From: CAYZQE01 sp964480635
Lineage (GTDB): Bacteria; Pseudomonadota; Gammaproteobacteria; GCA-001735895
DNA: 8,886 nt
Assembly (NCBI GenBank): GCA_964480635.1
Contig: CAYZQE010000098.1
Location: 1-8,886, forward strand
Direction of reading: 5' to 3'
The notes below the pieces were generated by a model. The model was not told the origin of the DNA, ran no database searches, and worked only from the letters and a program-made list of their open reading frames with translations. The position numbers and the translations under genes are program-made. Within the stretch, counting starts at the first letter, position 1, and each line of letters starts with the position of its first letter. Below, one piece after another: positions 6,747 through 8,886 of the stretch.

Positions 6747-8073
6747 AAGCTCTAAAACTTTATGGCTATCTGTCGGAATAATTTTTATTGCTACTACAAA
6801 CCTTTATGCTGCCCCTTTTATTGAAACATCACGAAGTATCGGTTTCACACAAACATTAGGTGACAATAAAACCGTCACTGGAGATGAATCGATCAATATA
6901 ACAACGATTACCCCTCAGTTTTCTGTTCAATATAACAAATCAAAAGTTGATTTAAATCTTGACTATAGTTTAGTTGCTAGCCGTGATAATACAGAAAAAG
7001 AAAGTGATGTGAGTCATCTGTTAAATTTAGCGACGACGTTCACTCACATTCCAAATGTTTGGGTGTCACGCTATTCATCCAGTATTACTCAAAAAAATAC
7101 TTCTGACACTGGTCGGTTAGTAAGCAATGCATTAACCACGACAGATGCGTCTGAAAGTTACATAGCGCATTCATTAGACACATCAAGAACTCACCAAATA
7201 AATAATAATTTATCATTTAGCTCTTCAATAGAATTCAGTAGCCAAGGTTTTAAAAATGAATCATCCAGTCAAAGTGCTTCATTGTCTCTTGGACTTAATG
7301 TTAAACGTATTTTACCTTCTATCAGTTTAGAGTCGTCCTTTAGCGGTAGTAAAAACCTTGATACTAAAGAAACTAATAACTCTTTAAGCTTAATTTCAAA
7401 TTACCTTATAAACACTCACTTTAAGAGTTATTTATCAATCACCAGCTATTCCAGTAATAATAATAAATTTAATGAAGATCGATATGCAATCGGTCTTGAC
7501 TGGACATTATCGCCAACCATTTTTATAAACGTTGATGCGGGCCAATTTGGTGGTGAAAGTTCTTGGTCTACTAATTCTTTAGTCACGTTAAGGCGTACAA
7601 CAATTAGTTTGAATCATTCTGAGAAAATCGCCACGCTAAACCAATCTAACTTAGATAATTTAAATAATAATTCTAACTTTGGTAGCTCGATCAGTGCTGA
7701 TCTCGCTTACGTTAAAAATACAATCTTAACGTTGAGTCATAGAACACGAAGAATGACAATGACTTTATCCTTATCTAAAACCAATAATTTCAGTGATTTG
7801 GAAACCAGTGCCGATCGCACGGATAAAAATACGTCATTAGCTTTAAGCTACCAATTGAATAGCAGTAATTCTATTTCTTATTCTTATGGCCATAAAACCA
7901 TTATAACAACCATTAATAATCAATTAGATGAGCATTCCGTAAAATGGGAGTCTACAATTAGTCGACATAGTCGTTATAATGTAACCCTAAGTTTTATTGA
8001 GCAAAATAATGATGACACTCAATTTGACTCAAAAAGAACCGAACTCAATTTTAACTACACTTTATCGTTTTAA
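6724..8073 (+). CDS. PEP-CTERM-system-associated outer-membrane beta-barrel (TIGR03016-type)
   Basis: 449 residues. A Sec signal peptide is clear: basic start with IKSSK, hydrophobic core LWLSVGIIFIATTN and probable cleavage after LYA, before APF. The rest is Ser/Asn/Thr-rich with many alternating polar-hydrophobic stretches of 8-12 residues ending in aromatic or Asp/Asn turns, no long hydrophobic helix, and a final NFNYTLSF with C-terminal Phe as in BAM-inserted barrels. Position after the kinase and before the ATPase matches the family called TIGR03016 in XrtA loci. Its biochemical role is not established; an exit pore for the polysaccharide is a reasonable inference. The start must be 6724 or 6730: an in-frame stop lies upstream at 6688-6690, and no other start codon precedes the signal core. 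No ribosome site is well placed (purine-rich 6700-6708 is about 15 bases away), so translation probably depends on ribosomes ending the kinase. Confidence 0.88.
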   Translation: MAMVTAIKSSKTLWLSVGIIFIATTNLYAAPFIETSRSIGFTQTLGDNKTVTGDESINITTITPQFSVQYNKSKVDLNLDYSLVASRDNTEKESDVSHLLNLATTFTHIPNVWVSRYSSSITQKNTSDTGRLVSNALTTTDASESYIAHSLDTSRTHQINNNLSFSSSIEFSSQGFKNESSSQSASLSLGLNVKRILPSISLESSFSGSKNLDTKETNNSLSLISNYLINTHFKSYLSITSYSSNNNKFNEDRYAIGLDWTLSPTIFINVDAGQFGGESSWSTNSLVTLRRTTISLNHSEKIATLNQSNLDNLNNNSNFGSSISADLAYVKNTILTLSHRTRRMTMTLSLSKTNNFSDLETSADRTDKNTSLALSYQLNSSNSISYSYGHKTIITTINNQLDEHSVKWESTISRHSRYNVTLSFIEQNNDDTQFDSKRTELNFNYTLSF

Positions 8074-8077
8074 ACTT

Positions 8078-8886
8078 ATGTACGAAGAACATTTTAACCT
8101 TTCCCAAGCACCGTTTTTACTGAGTCCTGATCTCGATATCTTTTATGCCAGTTCAGGTCATAAAAAAGCATATTCTTACCTAGAGTTTGGTCTTGGGAAA
8201 AAAGAGGGGTTTATCGTTGTCACTGGTGATATAGGTGCTGGTAAAACGACTTTAATTGAGCATTTATTTGCAAATTTAGATGATGAAGACCTTTACACGG
8301 CAAGGTTATCATCAAGTCAGTTCAACTCTGCGGACATGTTAACTATAGTTGCCCATGAATTAGGTTTGGAAAAACAACAAAATAATAAAGCTGAAACAAT
8401 TTTACTAATCAATTCATTTCTAGGGCATTGTATTAAAGAGAATAAGCGCGTTTTGATTGTCGTTGACGAAGCTCAAAACATTCCAATTGATGCGCTTGAA
8501 GAATTAAGAATGATTACTAATTTTCATGTTCGTGGTATTTCGCCTGTTCAAATTTTTCTATTAGGGCAACCAGAGTTTCGAGATACATTAAACACAGCTA
8601 ATTTAGAGCAACTTCGCCAGCGTGTCGTCGCAAGATACCACCTTGGCCCCCTATCAGAAGAAGAAGTCAAAGAATACATATTATATCGTTTAGAAACTGT
8701 ATCAATAGCCCCCCCTAAAAAAGATATCTTTGACGAGGACACATTTAAAATTATATATAACTGCACTGGTGGGATTCCTAGAATTATAAATTCACTTTGC
8801 GATAGAGCGCTTATGTATTGCTACTTGGAAGATAAAGAATCTATAGGTTTAGACGATTTAAATCATGTCATTGACGAGCTTAAAGA
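8078..8886 (+). CDS. XrtA/PEP-CTERM-system-associated ATPase, ExeA-like (3' end cut by window edge)
   Basis: The frame is open from the ATG to the right edge, with 269 residues visible. It opens with MYEEHFNLSQAPFLLSPD, the hallmark start of ExeA/GspA-like ATPases (usually MYExxFGLxxxPFxLxPD). Walker A is GDIGAGKTT (50-58, K56). Walker B is VLIVVDEAQNIP with D130-E131. A sensor-like FLLGQPEFRDTL and the arginine-bearing LRQRVVARYHL follow, then the AAA lid with GGIPRIINSLCDRAL. This fits the TIGR03015 group. In ExeA itself the ATPase works with a membrane partner to place an outer-membrane secretin; a similar assembly role here is only inference. The family often has a further C-terminal region, which would lie outside the window. 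The start lies 4 bases after the barrel stop, with no Shine-Dalgarno sequence upstream, so reinitiation after the barrel gene is likely. Confidence 0.93.
   Translation, partial: MYEEHFNLSQAPFLLSPDLDIFYASSGHKKAYSYLEFGLGKKEGFIVVTGDIGAGKTTLIEHLFANLDDEDLYTARLSSSQFNSADMLTIVAHELGLEKQQNNKAETILLINSFLGHCIKENKRVLIVVDEAQNIPIDALEELRMITNFHVRGISPVQIFLLGQPEFRDTLNTANLEQLRQRVVARYHLGPLSEEEVKEYILYRLETVSIAPPKKDIFDEDTFKIIYNCTGGIPRIINSLCDRALMYCYLEDKESIGLDDLNHVIDELK

Noticed and set aside
8548..8766. A 72-residue minus-strand frame
   Set aside because: It is antisense to the ExeA-like ATPase, which reads through without a stop to the window edge and has its full motif set.
1..8886. tRNA, rRNA, CRISPR arrays, insertion sequences and transposases
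   Set aside because: The window is almost entirely filled by seven coding regions with complete family motifs. No spaced direct repeats, terminal inverted repeats or RNA gene signatures were seen.

Overview
The window reads as one end of an exosortase A (XrtA/PEP-CTERM) exopolysaccharide locus from a Gram-negative, AT-rich bacterium. The outer-membrane proteins (a lipoprotein export subunit and a beta-barrel), the Fis-type sigma-54 activator and the gene order all point to Proteobacteria. The low GC and AT-rich codon use suggest a marine or aquatic gammaproteobacterium, but the genus cannot be resolved from this sequence alone. All assignments come from reading motifs and recalling family architecture; no database search was run.

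Left part, minus strand (1-3436): a two-component pair, prsK then prsR, transcribed leftwards with 11 bases between them. PrsK is a polytopic membrane histidine kinase with a GAF-like region. PrsR is a receiver/AAA+/Fis regulator that activates sigma-54 promoters; it runs off the left edge and has lost at most a few C-terminal residues. In characterised relatives this pair controls PEP-CTERM protein genes.

Centre (3437-3548): a 112-base AT-rich divergent intergenic region between prsK and the export operon. It must hold the promoters for both directions, but neither a sigma-54 -24/-12 element nor a convincing sigma-70 promoter can be read with certainty.

Right part, plus strand (3549 to beyond 8886): five tightly packed genes that form one operon. 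They encode a short outer-membrane polysaccharide export (OPX/Wza-type) lipoprotein, a three-TM chain-length determinant (Wzz/GumC type), a separate bacterial tyrosine autokinase with a YGYGYGY tail, an outer-membrane beta-barrel of the TIGR03016 type, and an ExeA-like P-loop ATPase of the TIGR03015 type that runs off the right edge. Spacings are 19 bp, a 4-bp overlap, a 23-bp overlap and a 4-bp gap, which indicates translational coupling. Together these would form the export and length-control machinery: kinase plus chain-length protein at the inner membrane, the OPX lipoprotein bridging the periplasm, and probably the beta-barrel as the outer-membrane exit. The exosortase itself, glycosyltransferases, flippase/polymerase and any PEP-CTERM substrate are not in this window and are expected to the right or elsewhere.

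The most interesting points are the pairing of a short OPX protein lacking an outer-membrane helix with a co-encoded beta-barrel, the dual-coding hexamer repeat that makes both the kinase tyrosine tail and the start of the barrel gene, and a degenerate WPGN motif in PrsR.
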